Origin: Ruminiclostridium hungatei
GTDB lineage: Bacteria > Bacillota > Clostridia > Acetivibrionales > DSM-1351
Direction: 5' to 3'
DNA length: 64,000 nucleotides
NCBI RefSeq assembly: GCF_002051585.1
Contig: NZ_MZGX01000010.1
Location: 62,001 to 126,000 of the forward strand
This document shows, piece after piece, positions 1 through 10,178 of this stretch. The notes under the pieces were generated by a model. That model searched no databases. It saw only the letters and a program-made list of their open reading frames with translations, and was not told where the DNA came from. Numbering within the stretch: position 1 is the first letter of the stretch; every line of letters begins with the position of its first letter. Made by a program: the position numbers and the translations under genes.

Positions 1-1932
1 GGCTGGAATGTGGAAAGCGAGGATGCTTACACCAGGATGATATTCAACGCTCTTGCCAAGCATTACAAGTTCAAGCTGAGCACACCTGTCCATAAGCTGC
101 CGGCTGAAATATTGGACATAATACTGTTGGGAACCAAAGGTGAAAAAATCAAGGTGGAATACGAGAGAGAATATGGCAGCGGCTCATATCTGGCTGCATT
201 TGAAGGCGTAGTAAATGTTGTGGAGCGCCGTTACAAGGAAACCCAGTCAGAGGGTATGAAGCAGTATTATGAACAGTTTATGAGCAATACCCCGTGTCCG
301 GACTGTCAGGGTGCAAGGCTGAAACCGGAGAGCCTCGCAGTTACTGTGGGAGATAAAAATATCCACCAGCTTTCAACCATGTCGGTGGCTGAGACCAAGG
401 ACTTCTTTCTCAACGTGCAGTTGACGGACAGGCAGAAGATGATTGCCAATCAGATTTTAAAAGAGATAAATGCCAGAATAGGCTTTCTGGTGGATGTGGG
501 GTTGGATTACCTCACTCTTTCCAGAGGAGCAGGAACCTTGTCAGGCGGTGAAGCTCAGAGAATCAGGCTTGCCACACAGATTGGCTCAGGCCTGATGGGA
601 GTTTTGTATATACTTGACGAACCCAGCATAGGCCTGCATCAGAGAGATAACGCAAGGCTGCTGACTACACTGAACCGCCTGAGAAATCTGGGGAATACCT
701 TGATTGTCGTAGAGCATGATGAGGATACCATGCATGCTGCCGATCACATAATTGATATGGGGCCTGGTGCGGGTATCCACGGGGGAAATGTTGTGGCAGA
801 GGGCCCTCTGGATAAAATACTCAAGTGCGAGGAGTCGCTGACAGGCCAGTACCTCAGCGGCAAGAAGTCCATTGAAATACCTGCCAGGCGCAGGAAACCC
901 AACGGTAAATGGCTTGAAATAGTGGGAGCAAGGGAAAACAACCTGAAAAATATAGATGCAAAAATACCCCTTGGCGTATTAACCTCCATTACCGGAGTAT
1001 CAGGTTCAGGAAAGAGCTCTCTGATAAATGAGATTTTGTACAACAGTCTGGCCGGCAAGCTGAACAGGGCCAGAACCAAACCGGGAAGTCATGATGCCAT
1101 AAAAGGAATTGAAAACCTGGACAAGGTTATAAATATAGACCAGTCTCCTATAGGAAGGACACCACGGTCAAATCCGGCAACGTATACAGGGGTGTTTGAC
1201 CTTATCAGGGAGGTGTTTGCTTCCACTACCGAAGCAAAAATGAAGGGTTATAAAAACGGAAGATTCAGTTTCAATATAAAGGGTGGACGGTGTGAGGCCT
1301 GCAGCGGGGATGGAATCATAAAAATCGAAATGCATTTCCTGCCTGATATCTATGTTCCGTGTGAGGTATGCAAGGGAAAGAGGTATAACCGCGAGACCCT
1401 TGAGGTCAAATACAAGGGAAAGAGCATATCCGATGTACTTAATATGACTGTTGAAGATGCACTTGAGTTTTTCAAAAATATTCCAAAGATTCAAAGAAAG
1501 CTTCAGACTCTCTATGATGTGGGCTTGGGCTATGTAAAAGTGGGACAGCCTTCCACAACCCTTTCAGGAGGTGAGGCACAGAGAGTCAAGCTGGCCACCG
1601 AGCTGTCCAAAAAAAGTACGGGGAGTACGTTGTATATACTGGACGAGCCCACCACCGGCCTGCACATAGCTGATGTCCACAGACTCATTGATATTTTGCA
1701 GAGACTGGTGGATGCGGGAAACTCCATAGTTGTCATAGAACACAACCTGGATGTGATCAAGACCTCGGATTATATACTGGATCTTGGGCCAGAGGGAGGA
1801 AACAGGGGAGGAACCATTATTGCCCGGGGCACTCCCGAGGAAGTAGCCGGGGTTGAGGGCTCCTATACGGGAAATTATCTGAAAAAGATTTTAGACCAGA
1901 GTAAAAGTAATTATGAACAAAAAACCATATAA
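1..1932 (+). CDS. uvrA: UvrABC excinuclease subunit A, 5' truncated by window edge
   Basis: UvrA is the damage-sensing ABC-type ATPase of nucleotide excision repair, acting with UvrB and UvrC in the cytoplasm. The reading frame is open from base 1 (it begins Gly-Trp-Asn-Val), so the gene starts upstream and about 644 of the usual ~940 residues are present. Visible in order: a CPDC zinc-finger half, the first ABC signature [12 protein letters not shown] with its Walker [10 protein letters not shown], the second Walker [11 protein letters not shown], a complete CEAC...CEVC zinc finger, the second signature [12 protein letters not shown] and Walker [10 protein letters not shown]. The tail is short and charged as in the family. 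A GTG at base 10 is internal and not a start. A terminator follows directly. Confidence 0.97.
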   Translation, partial: GWNVESEDAYTRMIFNALAKHYKFKLSTPVHKLPAEILDIILLGTKGEKIKVEYEREYGSGSYLAAFEGVVNVVERRYKETQSEGMKQYYEQFMSNTPCPDCQGARLKPESLAVTVGDKNIHQLSTMSVAETKDFFLNVQLTDRQKMIANQILKEINARIGFLVDVGLDYLTLSRGAGTLSGGEAQRIRLATQIGSGLMGVLYILDEPSIGLHQRDNARLLTTLNRLRNLGNTLIVVEHDEDTMHAADHIIDMGPGAGIHGGNVVAEGPLDKILKCEESLTGQYLSGKKSIEIPARRRKPNGKWLEIVGARENNLKNIDAKIPLGVLTSITGVSGSGKSSLINEILYNSLAGKLNRARTKPGSHDAIKGIENLDKVINIDQSPIGRTPRSNPATYTGVFDLIREVFASTTEAKMKGYKNGRFSFNIKGGRCEACSGDGIIKIEMHFLPDIYVPCEVCKGKRYNRETLEVKYKGKSISDVLNMTVEDALEFFKNIPKIQRKLQTLYDVGLGYVKVGQPSTTLSGGEAQRVKLATELSKKSTGSTLYILDEPTTGLHIADVHRLIDILQRLVDAGNSIVVIEHNLDVIKTSDYILDLGPEGGNRGGTIIARGTPEEVAGVEGSYTGNYLKKILDQSKSNYEQKTI

Positions 1933-1948
1933 GTAAAAAATAATTTGT

Positions 1949-1990
1949 AGAGTTCCTATAAAATCTGATTTTGTAGGAACTCTATTTATA
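1949..1990 (+). terminator. Terminator after uvrA
   Basis: A perfect 10-bp inverted repeat (AGAGTTCCTA / TAGGAACTCT) lies 16 bases after the uvrA stop codon and is followed by an AT-rich tail. It separates uvrA from the phosphate uptake operon. Confidence 0.75.
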
Positions 1991-2039
1991 TGTCATAAAT
2001 TATATTGATTTTGTACAGAAATATTGCCGCTGAGGTTTG

Positions 2040-2088
2040 TTAATTCTATGTTAACTTTGTTGTAAATTACTTAACAATACTATATAAT
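2040..2088 (+). promoter_or_regulatory. Pho-box-like repeats and -10 box before DUF47-pit
   Basis: Hexamers TTAATT (2040), TTAACT (2051) and GTAAAT (2062) are spaced 11 bp apart, with another TTAACA at 2071. A perfect -10 box TATAAT follows at 2083-2088. The first 18 bases are identical to the site upstream of pstB at 36066-36083. B. subtilis PhoP binds TT(A/T/C)ACA repeats spaced in this way across the -60 to -20 region, so PhoP control of this operon is inferred. The last two repeats are poorer than in the pst promoters. Confidence 0.6.
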
Positions 2089-2133
2089 GGAAACGGTTAA
2101 GTGTTATATTTTGTCGAAAGAGGGTACTTCATA

Positions 2134-2757
2134 ATGTTTAGAATTACATCGAAAGAGGAAATGTTTTTTGACTATTTTATTGAGACTTGTGAGATAATTT
2201 GTAAGGCTGCAAATCTTTTAGATGATTTGACAAACAATTATGTCAACGTCAATGAGAAAATCATGAGTATTGAAGAGGCTGAACATGCATGTGACAACAA
2301 TGTGCACAAAATACTCAATGAACTTAACAAATCCTTTATAACTCCTATTGACAGGGAAGATATTTTTACCATTGCAAAAGAGCTGGACAACATAACTGAT
2401 GACATTGAGAGTACTGCTCACCGTTTCAGTATGTTCAATGTCAAGGAAGTAAGGCCTGAGGCTCTTACCCTTACAAAGCTTGTTGTCAGGGCTACAGATG
2501 AGTTGAGAAATGTAATGATCGAAGTTAAGAATATGAAGAAGAGCAAACAGCTTCAGAACAAAATTATTGAAGTAAACAATGTTGAGGACGAAGCGGATAC
2601 CATATTCAGGGATGCCATGGCCAGCCTGTTCACTTCTGAGACAGATGCTGTGGAAGTAATAAAATGGAAGGCAATATTTGAGTTGCTGGAAAACACTATT
2701 GATGCTTGTGAGGATGTGGCAAATATAATAGAAGGGGTTGTAATGAAAAATGCTTAG
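2134..2757 (+). CDS. DUF47/PhoU-like phosphate transport accessory protein
   Basis: This is a 207-residue, mainly helical protein of the DUF47 (PhoU-like) family, which is regularly encoded in front of Pit-type phosphate permeases and is thought to modulate them at the inner face of the membrane. Recognisable pieces are the EEAEHACD...IDREDIFTIAKELDNITDDIE region typical of PhoU-like helical bundles, with acidic residues that bind metal clusters in PhoU, and a second EVNNVEDEADTIFRDA half repeat. ATG 2134 was chosen because GAAAGAGGG lies 10 bases upstream; an in-frame GTG at 2101 has no such site. The stop overlaps the start of pit by 8 bases, so the two are translationally coupled. Confidence 0.92.
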   Translation: MFRITSKEEMFFDYFIETCEIICKAANLLDDLTNNYVNVNEKIMSIEEAEHACDNNVHKILNELNKSFITPIDREDIFTIAKELDNITDDIESTAHRFSMFNVKEVRPEALTLTKLVVRATDELRNVMIEVKNMKKSKQLQNKIIEVNNVEDEADTIFRDAMASLFTSETDAVEVIKWKAIFELLENTIDACEDVANIIEGVVMKNA

Positions 2758-3748
2758 TGTTTCGTTGGTAGTAGTTGTTTTACTGGCACTAGGATTTGAC
2801 TTTATAAACGGCTTCCACGATACTGCAAATTCTATCGCTACATCTGTTTCCACCAGGGTACTGTCTCCAAGACAGGCCATCATAATGTCGGCCATTTTAA
2901 ATTTTGTGGGTGCACTTACGAGCAGCAAGGTTGCCAAGACTATTTCCACCGGATTGGTTGATGGAGAAATGATAAAGGTGCAATACGTTATAATTGCAAC
3001 TTTGATAGCTGCAATTATATGGGATTTGATTACCTGGTATTTCGGAATACCCAGCAGTTCCTCCCATGCACTCATAGGAGCGCTTGTGGGTTCCTCCATT
3101 GCTTATTCCGGCGGCTTGAGCATAGTTAAGTGGCAGGGAGTTCTGGACAAGGTAATAATTCCGCTGATCACTTCACCTGTGATTGGTTTTGGTATGGGTT
3201 TTCTGTTTATGACCCTGCTGTACAGATTGCTTCGTAATCTTACGCCAACATTTATTAACAAATGGTTTTCAAAGCTGCAGATTCTATCTGCTGCATTTAT
3301 GGCATACTCCCACGGCAATAATGATGCACAGAAATCAATGGGTATCATAACACTTGCTCTGGTGGGAGTCGGATTGAACGGAGGACATACGGATGTTCAA
3401 CCCTGGGTAATGATAGCATGTGCCATATCAATGGCTCTGGGAACGTCCATAGGCGGATGGAAGATCATTAAAACCATGGGAGTCAATATGATAAGGCTTC
3501 AGCCCATAGGCGGTTTTGCCGCTGAAACAGGCGCTGCCATCGTCATTGAAACCATGACTCATTTCGGTGCTCCCGTAAGTACCACCCATGTCATATCTAC
3601 CTCCATAATGGGTGTTGGTGCTTCAAAAAGGTTGTCTGCCGTAAAATGGGCGCTGGCCAGAAACATTGTATGGGCGTGGATAATTACCATTCCTATAACA
3701 GCTCTGATGGGTGCGTTTATTACAACAATATTTAAATTGTTTGCCTGA
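2750..3748 (+). CDS. pit: Low-affinity inorganic phosphate transporter, PiT family
   Basis: This 332-residue membrane protein has about ten hydrophobic segments. It carries the two inverted family signatures of PiT permeases: GFDFINGFHDTANSIAT near the N-terminus and AAFMAYSHGNNDAQKSMGII in the middle, with GAPVSTTHVIS as the partner of GIPSSSSHALIGA. PiT carriers import phosphate, usually as a metal-phosphate complex, driven by protons or sodium. It overlaps the upstream DUF47 gene by 8 bases, the usual two-gene layout. A Pho-box-like promoter before the pair suggests phosphate-dependent control together with the high-affinity Pst system at 31-40 kb. Confidence 0.95.
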   Translation: MLSVSLVVVVLLALGFDFINGFHDTANSIATSVSTRVLSPRQAIIMSAILNFVGALTSSKVAKTISTGLVDGEMIKVQYVIIATLIAAIIWDLITWYFGIPSSSSHALIGALVGSSIAYSGGLSIVKWQGVLDKVIIPLITSPVIGFGMGFLFMTLLYRLLRNLTPTFINKWFSKLQILSAAFMAYSHGNNDAQKSMGIITLALVGVGLNGGHTDVQPWVMIACAISMALGTSIGGWKIIKTMGVNMIRLQPIGGFAAETGAAIVIETMTHFGAPVSTTHVISTSIMGVGASKRLSAVKWALARNIVWAWIITIPITALMGAFITTIFKLFA

Positions 3749-3852
3749 CAGCCTGTGCAGTGTAAGCAAGGCGGAAGGCAAACGGCGCAAACGGCCGGAA
3801 ATATTACCGACATAAGGATGATAAAGCTGGATTTGATTATACTTAAATAGAG

Positions 3853-3891
3853 AAACGGTGAATTAGACATGGTTTAATTTATCGTTTTTTT
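3853..3891 (+). terminator. Terminator after pit
   Basis: A 13-bp stem (3853-3865 with 3875-3887, two G-U pairs in RNA) runs into a T tract ending at 3891. The 104 bases between the pit stop and this stem hold no recognisable gene. Confidence 0.75.
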
Positions 3892-4392
3892 GTTTTAAGC
3901 GGCTTTTCAAGCGGCTAAAGATAATCTATATGAATTGTAGGGTTTGTAACAGATTGTTTACAACTTTAATTAAAAAATAACTGGATAACAAGCGTACAAA
4001 CACGCTACAATGATTATAGGCATGCCTGATAAATTTGCTTTGCCCTTAATAGCCAATATAACTCAATAGTAGCAAAAATGGCTGTAAGGCAGTTAGACCT
4101 AAGAATACAGTTATGTTATACTATTAAAAACCATATAGTCCGTAAATATGGCTCAAAATAAAAAAATTATAGACATTTATGGAAATAATATAGTATATAT
4201 GTATATATAAAGCTACCTGCAAGAGAAACTTTAAAATATTGTTTGTATATATGGTATGTATGGTATATTTAATATACTTAATAGGGATGTTTTCAGATAC
4301 ATTGGGTTGGCTATGATAACCAATAATATGCGGTAGTTTTAGGAACAAAGTGCTGACCGCAGGCAGCAACTTGGGTTTGTTTAACTATTAAT
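3892..4392. other. AT-rich intergenic stretch, no gene seen
   Basis: About 500 bases between the pit terminator and the ClpE-like gene. It is strongly AT-rich, with runs of alternating TA around 4180-4280, and has no convincing coding frame, tRNA or riboswitch. No CtsR-type operator was found near the downstream start. It probably holds the promoter of the ClpE-like gene. Confidence 0.5.
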
Positions 4393-4403
4393 GGAGGTTG
4401 AAA

Positions 4404-6749
4404 ATGATAAAATGTTCAATTTGTAATAAAAATATAGCAGTAGTTTTTGTAACGAAAGTAGTTGATGGAAGACAGGTACAGGAGGGTCTTTGTGTCAGTT
4501 GTGCCAGAAAGCAGAATTTACAGCCCATTGATCAACTGTTGTCCCAGACGGGGATGACCGAGGATGAGCTTGACAATATAAGCAAGCAGGTTGGGGATAT
4601 GCTGGAAGATATGGAGGGAAATGAACTGTTGGAAGCATTGCAGGGAGATCCTGGAAATGTGAATCAGACAAATCCTTTTTTCGGGATACTGAACAAGGCA
4701 TTTCCAAAGGCTGCCGACGGTGGCCATGAAGCCGAGGTTCCTGCTGTAAGCAGTCAGGATAAGGACAACGGAGATGACAAGGACGCAAAGAATTCCACAA
4801 AAACCAAGGTGCAGGACAAAAAAGTCAACAAGAAGAAAAAGTACCTTGACATGTATGGCTCAAATCTTATAGACAAGGCAAGAGAAGGCGCAATAGACAG
4901 GGTTATAGGAAGAAACAGGGAAATAGAAAGAGTTATACAGATACTGAACAGAAGGACAAAAAACAATCCTGTACTCATCGGAGAGCCCGGTGTGGGAAAA
5001 ACTGCCATAGCAGAAGGTCTGGCGGTAAGAATTGCAGAAAAGAACGTACCGCAGAAATTATTTAACTCAGAGGTCTACCTGCTGGACATGACAAGCGTTG
5101 TTGCGGGCACACAGTTCAGAGGTCAGTTTGAAAGCAGGATGAAGGGCATAATCGAAGAGGCCAAGTCATTTGGAAATATTATTCTTGTAATAGATGAGCT
5201 CCACAACATTATGGGGGCAGGTGAGGCTGAGGGTGCCATGAATGCCGCAAACATACTGAAGCCTGCTCTTTCAAGAGGGGAAATCCAGGTGATTGGGGCA
5301 ACCACCCTCAATGAGTACAGAAAGCACATTGAAAAGGATTCGGCCCTTGAAAGGAGATTTCAGCCGGTTATAGTTGATGAACCGTCAATAGAGGAATCCA
5401 TTGAAATTTTAATGGGCATCAAGCATTACTATGAGGAGTACCACAGGGTCAAAATAAGCGACGATATTGTCAAGGCAGCCGTAAACTACTCCGAGAGATA
5501 TATTACAGACAGACTGCTGCCGGACAAGGCCATAGATGTAATTGATGAGGCAGGTTCCAGGGCAAATCTGAGAAATGTCAAACTGGTGGAACTTCAATCC
5601 TACAAGGATGAACTCAAAAGAGTGCAGGAGGAAAAGGAAACTGCCGTTTCGGCAGATTCAATCGAGGATTACCAGAAGGCTGCTGATTTGAAAGTTTATG
5701 AATGCAAGCTGATAAGTATGATAAAGGATATTGAAGATACCAGCAAAGATGTGGAATTGACTGCGGAGGATATTGCCAGCGTTATTGAGGCCTGGACCAA
5801 GATTCCTATTCAAAGGCTTAGCGAAGCCGAATCAGAAAAGCTTGTAAATCTTGAAACCCGCCTGCACAAGCGGGTAATCGGGCAGAGCAAAGCCGTTGAA
5901 GGAGTATCTAAGGCAATACGGCGCAGCAGGTCAGGTTTCAAGAAGAAGAAAAAACCTGCTTCATTTATTTTCGTTGGCCCCACCGGTGTGGGTAAGACCG
6001 AGCTTGTGAGAGCTTTGGCAATGGAACTGTTTGAGAGCGAAGAAGCACTTATAAGGCTGGATATGTCCGAATATATGGAAAAGCATACTGTATCCAAGCT
6101 GATAGGCTCACCTCCGGGTTATGTAGGCTATGACGACGCAGGACAGCTTACCGAGAAGGTAAGAAGAAAGCCTTATTCCGTCATCCTGTTGGATGAGATA
6201 GAAAAGGCTCACCCGGATGTTTTCAATATGCTGCTGCAGATACTCGAGGACGGAAGACTTACGGACAGTCACGGAAGAACTGTAAGCTTTGAAAATACCA
6301 TAATCATAATGACCTCCAACGCCGGAACCAACTTCAAATCCAGCGGCATCGGTTTTGCCAACAATGCCTATGCCTCTCTGGAAAGCAAGGTAAAGGATGT
6401 TATAAAGGAGACCTTCAGGCCTGAATTTTTAAACAGGATTGACGATGTAATCGTATTTACCGAGCTCAATCAGGAAGAACTCAAGCAAATAGTGGAACTA
6501 ATGCTTGAGGAGGTTTATGCCGAGGCCAGGGATAAGGATATCAGAGTCAATGTTTCTGAAAAGGCCAAGGAATTTATTCTTGAAAAGGGCTATGATGTGA
6601 AATTTGGAGCAAGACCTTTAAGGAGAGCAATTCAGAACTATATAGAAGACAGGTTGTCGGAGGAATTCCTGAAGGGAACCATCAAGGAAGGCTCCCTGGT
6701 GGGAGTGGATTTGAATGACCAGAAAGAAATAACACTGTCCATTATTTAA
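4404..6749 (+). CDS. ClpE-like AAA+ unfoldase with N-terminal zinc finger
   Basis: This is an ATP-dependent unfoldase that feeds ClpP, 781 residues long. The N-terminus has a four-cysteine zinc finger (C4, C7, C30, C33) in place of the double Clp-N repeat, followed by an acidic and lysine-rich linker to about residue 147; this matches ClpE rather than ClpC. The first AAA+ domain has Walker A 193-200 and Walker B VIDE at 262-265. A short UVR-like coiled middle segment lies around 400-435. The second AAA+ domain has Walker A 525-532 and LLDEIEKAHPDVFN. The ClpP-docking IGF tripeptide is at 649-651. ATG 4404 was chosen because GGAGG ends 6 bases upstream; a TTG at 4398 lies too close to that site. 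Stress induction is likely, but no CtsR box is visible. Confidence 0.92.
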   Translation: MIKCSICNKNIAVVFVTKVVDGRQVQEGLCVSCARKQNLQPIDQLLSQTGMTEDELDNISKQVGDMLEDMEGNELLEALQGDPGNVNQTNPFFGILNKAFPKAADGGHEAEVPAVSSQDKDNGDDKDAKNSTKTKVQDKKVNKKKKYLDMYGSNLIDKAREGAIDRVIGRNREIERVIQILNRRTKNNPVLIGEPGVGKTAIAEGLAVRIAEKNVPQKLFNSEVYLLDMTSVVAGTQFRGQFESRMKGIIEEAKSFGNIILVIDELHNIMGAGEAEGAMNAANILKPALSRGEIQVIGATTLNEYRKHIEKDSALERRFQPVIVDEPSIEESIEILMGIKHYYEEYHRVKISDDIVKAAVNYSERYITDRLLPDKAIDVIDEAGSRANLRNVKLVELQSYKDELKRVQEEKETAVSADSIEDYQKAADLKVYECKLISMIKDIEDTSKDVELTAEDIASVIEAWTKIPIQRLSEAESEKLVNLETRLHKRVIGQSKAVEGVSKAIRRSRSGFKKKKKPASFIFVGPTGVGKTELVRALAMELFESEEALIRLDMSEYMEKHTVSKLIGSPPGYVGYDDAGQLTEKVRRKPYSVILLDEIEKAHPDVFNMLLQILEDGRLTDSHGRTVSFENTIIIMTSNAGTNFKSSGIGFANNAYASLESKVKDVIKETFRPEFLNRIDDVIVFTELNQEELKQIVELMLEEVYAEARDKDIRVNVSEKAKEFILEKGYDVKFGARPLRRAIQNYIEDRLSEEFLKGTIKEGSLVGVDLNDQKEITLSII

Positions 6750-6759
6750 TATAACCATA

Positions 6760-6800
6760 AAATAGCTGCCGGAAGCAAAGTATTCCAGCAGCTATTTATT
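6760..6800 (+). terminator. Terminator after the ClpE-like gene
   Basis: A 10-bp perfect stem AAATAGCTGC / GCAGCTATTT (6760-6769 with 6788-6797), with two further C/G positions inside, lies just after the stop codon. Its T run is short and interrupted. Confidence 0.6.
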
Positions 6801-6972
6801 TGCACCGGTTTCCAATTCATACTATATCCATATTTTACAATTTCCAGTTATTTTAATATTTTTTATTGCAAATTGTACTGATTAATAATTATAATAACAG
6901 TATACGAAATTTCTTTATTGTCTTTTCCAAAAATAGAACTGTATTCAAACAGTGCAGAGTGGGGTGAAATTA

Positions 6973-8277
6973 ATGAAATACTCAAAACGGTTTTTGAGTA
7001 TTGCAATTCTATCCGTATTGTGTTTTTCCGTGGTCGCGTGTGCAGGGAACAGGCCAAAGGACCCCGAGGGTCCTGACAGTGCCGCCTTGCCCGAGCAGAG
7101 AACCACAATTGAATTAATGACGACCTGGGGTGGGGTTGACAGTATGGCCGGAACCTTGAAGGAAATCATTGCCAGATTTGAAAATGAAAACAGCACAATA
7201 AAGGTATCAAACCAATCAATTTTTGGAGACGAATATTTACCTACACTGAAAACCAGGTTTGCATCGGGAACCGAGCCTGATGTCTTCGGGCTTTGGCCGG
7301 GTTCGGACATTACCTATCTGGTCAAGGCGAATAAGGTTGCAGACCTTACAGACATACTGAAGCAGGACCGGGCCTGGATGGACAGCTTCAACCTTTCCAG
7401 TTTTACGTATACCACTTACGGCAACAAAATTTATGGTATACCCTTTGAAATGGTTTTTGAGGGTCTCTTTATAAACAAGGACCTCTTTGAAAAATATAAG
7501 GTCGAAAAGCCACAAAATTATGAAGAGCTGAAAACCGCCATTACTGCCTTCCGGTCATACGGAATTATTCCCATAGCCTATAACTCCTCGGCAGAGGGCT
7601 CATACATTTATCAGAATATGGTTGCCAGCCTTGGCGGCAAAAAGGGTGTTGAACAAAGCATAAGTGACGGCAAGATAAACCAGATTTATATAGATGCAAT
7701 GAAATATATGAAAGAGCTGTATGACATGCATGCGTTCCCAAAGGACGCTCTTGCACTCAACAGCAATGAGAGGAACCAGCTTTTCTTTACAAAGCAGGCG
7801 GCCATGATTGTTCAGGGCTCATGGTTCATACCCTATTTTGACAAGTACGATCAAAGTGTTGAAATGATACCTTTTCCTTCTATGAACAACAGCAGTCCCA
7901 AAGTGCCCACCGGACTGGGCGGAGGGACCTTTTACATCAGCAGGAGCGCCTGGGATGAATCTCCTGGAGAAGATGCCACAATACTTTTCCTGAAATATCT
8001 GACCTCAAAAGAGACAGCCACCTTTTTTTACGAGAAGACTGCTCTGATGAGTAATCTTAAAATTCAACAGGAAAGACCGTATAGCTCACTGGCTCAGAAG
8101 AGCATAGACTTGTATGAGAAAACCCGTGAAGAGAATAAAACTTCCATTCCCGACCACATTATTGACAGAAGTGCCTGGAATGACGTAGTGATTCAGCAGT
8201 TCCCGTATTTCCTGGAAGGCAAGAAGTCGGCCGAGGAAATATGGAGCGAGGTGGTTATAAGAATACAACAAAACTAA
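6973..8277 (+). CDS. Sugar-binding lipoprotein of a three-component sensor
   Basis: This is a 434-residue family 1 extracellular solute-binding protein. It has a lipoprotein signal peptide ending in the lipobox SVVAC within the first 25 residues, then the typical LMTTWGG...EIIARFENENSTIKV opening and late W and Y rich substrate-cleft segments. ATG 6973 follows GGGGTG at a proper distance. The gene is immediately followed by a YesM-type kinase and a YesN-type regulator and has no permease genes beside it, so it probably works as the sensing partner of the kinase rather than in transport. The arrangement recalls cuaD-cuaS-cuaR of R. cellulolyticum, where CuaD binds cellobiose; orthology is inferred from order only. 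Confidence 0.88.
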   Translation: MKYSKRFLSIAILSVLCFSVVACAGNRPKDPEGPDSAALPEQRTTIELMTTWGGVDSMAGTLKEIIARFENENSTIKVSNQSIFGDEYLPTLKTRFASGTEPDVFGLWPGSDITYLVKANKVADLTDILKQDRAWMDSFNLSSFTYTTYGNKIYGIPFEMVFEGLFINKDLFEKYKVEKPQNYEELKTAITAFRSYGIIPIAYNSSAEGSYIYQNMVASLGGKKGVEQSISDGKINQIYIDAMKYMKELYDMHAFPKDALALNSNERNQLFFTKQAAMIVQGSWFIPYFDKYDQSVEMIPFPSMNNSSPKVPTGLGGGTFYISRSAWDESPGEDATILFLKYLTSKETATFFYEKTALMSNLKIQQERPYSSLAQKSIDLYEKTREENKTSIPDHIIDRSAWNDVVIQQFPYFLEGKKSAEEIWSEVVIRIQQN

Positions 8278-8306
8278 TTGCGTGTTAGAACACCATAGAG
8301 GTTAAA

Positions 8307-10178
8307 ATGTGGAATAAAATTACTTCAGGTATGTTTTCCAAGTTAATGAGTGCCCTGCAGTTCTACCGGAATATTTCCATAAAGAAAAAGCTGCTGCTGG
8401 TATTATATATACAAATATTATTGCCACTTATTTTTATTGGCTTTTTCAGCTTTAAGAGTTCTGAGGAGATCATAACAAATAAGTCCATCTCCTATTCAAA
8501 GGATATATTGAGCTTGATTGAACTGAGGCTTCAGGATACTGTAAGAAACCTGAATATTATTTCACAGGATTTAAGGAGCAATGAAAATATATACCAGGCA
8601 CTTATAAATGATTATAACAACAATATCAACAAACTGAACAACTATGAGGTGGCAAGCCAGCTTAACAATGTATTTCTCAAGGCGGCCATAACCAGAAACG
8701 AGATAGAGTCCATATGTATTGTTTCAAACAGTAAAAGGTTTTTTACCTTTGATAACAACAACGATACAGACGGATCAAATATTAAATCGGTAGTTAAACA
8801 GAACTATACCCAAATCAGGGAATCAGTGGCAGCTTCCAACGGAAAAGCGGTCTGGTTTTTCAATTCCAGGAATGGCATGGTTCAGAACGCATATTTGATA
8901 AGAATGATATATCACAAGGATACATATAAGGAAATAGGGCTGCTGGTGGTTCAGATAAACATGGAGTTTCTGGATTCGGTGCTGCAGGGGCTTGAATCCG
9001 AGGTTATGCAGAATACCACGATTCTTTCCTCGGATAATGAAGTCATACTCTATAAAAACAAAGCTGCCATGGATAAATATGAGCAGGTTATAAAGAAAAT
9101 CCCTTATGACAAGGATTCCTTCGTAGACAAGAAAAATAATATTTTTGTGGCCTATACCACACTCTCTGAGCCAAACTGGAGGATTGTGACGTATATTCCC
9201 TTGAATCAGTTGTATTATGATGTGGGAGAACTTAGAAACAGAATAATCATGTTGTGTGTGGTGTCCATACTGATATTGTCCATAGTGAGCATATTCATGT
9301 CCTTTGATATGATAAAGCCTATAAATCAATTGGTTAAAGCCATGAAGGGCATGAATATCGACAATATATCCGACAGCTATATAGAGATTGAAAGACGTGA
9401 TGAGCTGGGCTTCCTGCACAAGACCTTCAACAATATGACCAAAGAAATCGATCATCTGGTCACCTGGATATACAGGGAGCAGATAACCCGGAAGGAGGCC
9501 GAAATCAAGGCCCTGCAGTCACAGATAAATCCGCATTTTCTCTTTAATACCCTGGAATCAATAAACTGGATGGCCCAGTTGAACAATGTCCCAGAAATCA
9601 GCGAGACGGTTTCAGACCTGTCAACCTTGATGGAGGCCAGTATCGGCCGGGATGACAGGCTGATAACCATAGAAGAGGAATTTATTTATATAGACAAGTA
9701 TATTGCTCTTTTAAAGAGAAGATTTGAAGACCGTCTGACCCTTATAAAGGAAGTCGACCCAAAGGTGCTTTACCTGAAAATTCCCAGGCTTCTTATACAG
9801 CCTTTGATTGAAAATGCAGTATACCATGGGGTGGAAAGCAGCAGGGGAAAAGGCATCATTTCACTCACCGCAAGAATAAAAGGCGAGCTGATGGTGATAG
9901 AAGTCATAGACAACGGAAACGGCATTTCTGCCGACGATCTGATAAAGCTCAACAAGGGACTTGATATGGACAATGACACCTATTTCAAATCCTTGAGCAG
10001 CAAAAAGAACAAAAGCATAGGCATAGACAATGTTAACAGAAGAATCAAGCTCTTTTACGGAGAAAAATACGGAATCAAGATTGAAAGCAAATTGAATATA
10101 TACACAAAGGTATCTGTAACTTTACCGGCACAAATTTATAACAAGGAGGGCTTTTATGTACAAAGTACTAATAATTGA
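8307..10178 (+). CDS. YesM-type sensor histidine kinase
   Basis: This 623-residue membrane kinase has one transmembrane segment around residues 29-50, an extracytoplasmic sensor region of about 260 residues, and a second membrane segment near 315-335 (IIMLCVVSILILSIVSIFMSF). A HAMP domain follows, then the His_kinase family motif LQSQINPHFLFNTLESINW containing the phosphorylated His. The C-terminal ATPase domain has the N box LIENAVYHG and G box VIDNGNGIS. This architecture is typical of kinases that respond to sugar-loaded binding proteins. The preceding lipoprotein gene supports that role. The stop lies 22 bases inside the next gene, so kinase and regulator are coupled. Confidence 0.95.
   Translation: MWNKITSGMFSKLMSALQFYRNISIKKKLLLVLYIQILLPLIFIGFFSFKSSEEIITNKSISYSKDILSLIELRLQDTVRNLNIISQDLRSNENIYQALINDYNNNINKLNNYEVASQLNNVFLKAAITRNEIESICIVSNSKRFFTFDNNNDTDGSNIKSVVKQNYTQIRESVAASNGKAVWFFNSRNGMVQNAYLIRMIYHKDTYKEIGLLVVQINMEFLDSVLQGLESEVMQNTTILSSDNEVILYKNKAAMDKYEQVIKKIPYDKDSFVDKKNNIFVAYTTLSEPNWRIVTYIPLNQLYYDVGELRNRIIMLCVVSILILSIVSIFMSFDMIKPINQLVKAMKGMNIDNISDSYIEIERRDELGFLHKTFNNMTKEIDHLVTWIYREQITRKEAEIKALQSQINPHFLFNTLESINWMAQLNNVPEISETVSDLSTLMEASIGRDDRLITIEEEFIYIDKYIALLKRRFEDRLTLIKEVDPKVLYLKIPRLLIQPLIENAVYHGVESSRGKGIISLTARIKGELMVIEVIDNGNGISADDLIKLNKGLDMDNDTYFKSLSSKKNKSIGIDNVNRRIKLFYGEKYGIKIESKLNIYTKVSVTLPAQIYNKEGFYVQSTNN

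Noticed and set aside
10-12. GTG as a start codon for uvrA
   Set aside because: The frame is open to base 1 and the residues before and after it are internal UvrA sequence, so the gene is cut by the window edge.
3766-3815. GGCAAAC-containing stretch resembling a c-di-GMP riboswitch
   Set aside because: It lacks the GAAA tetraloop stem and the second conserved block, and lies between pit and its terminator rather than before a gene.
4300-4400. CtsR operator before the ClpE-like gene
   Set aside because: No pair of GGTCAAA-like heptamers could be found in the upstream region.
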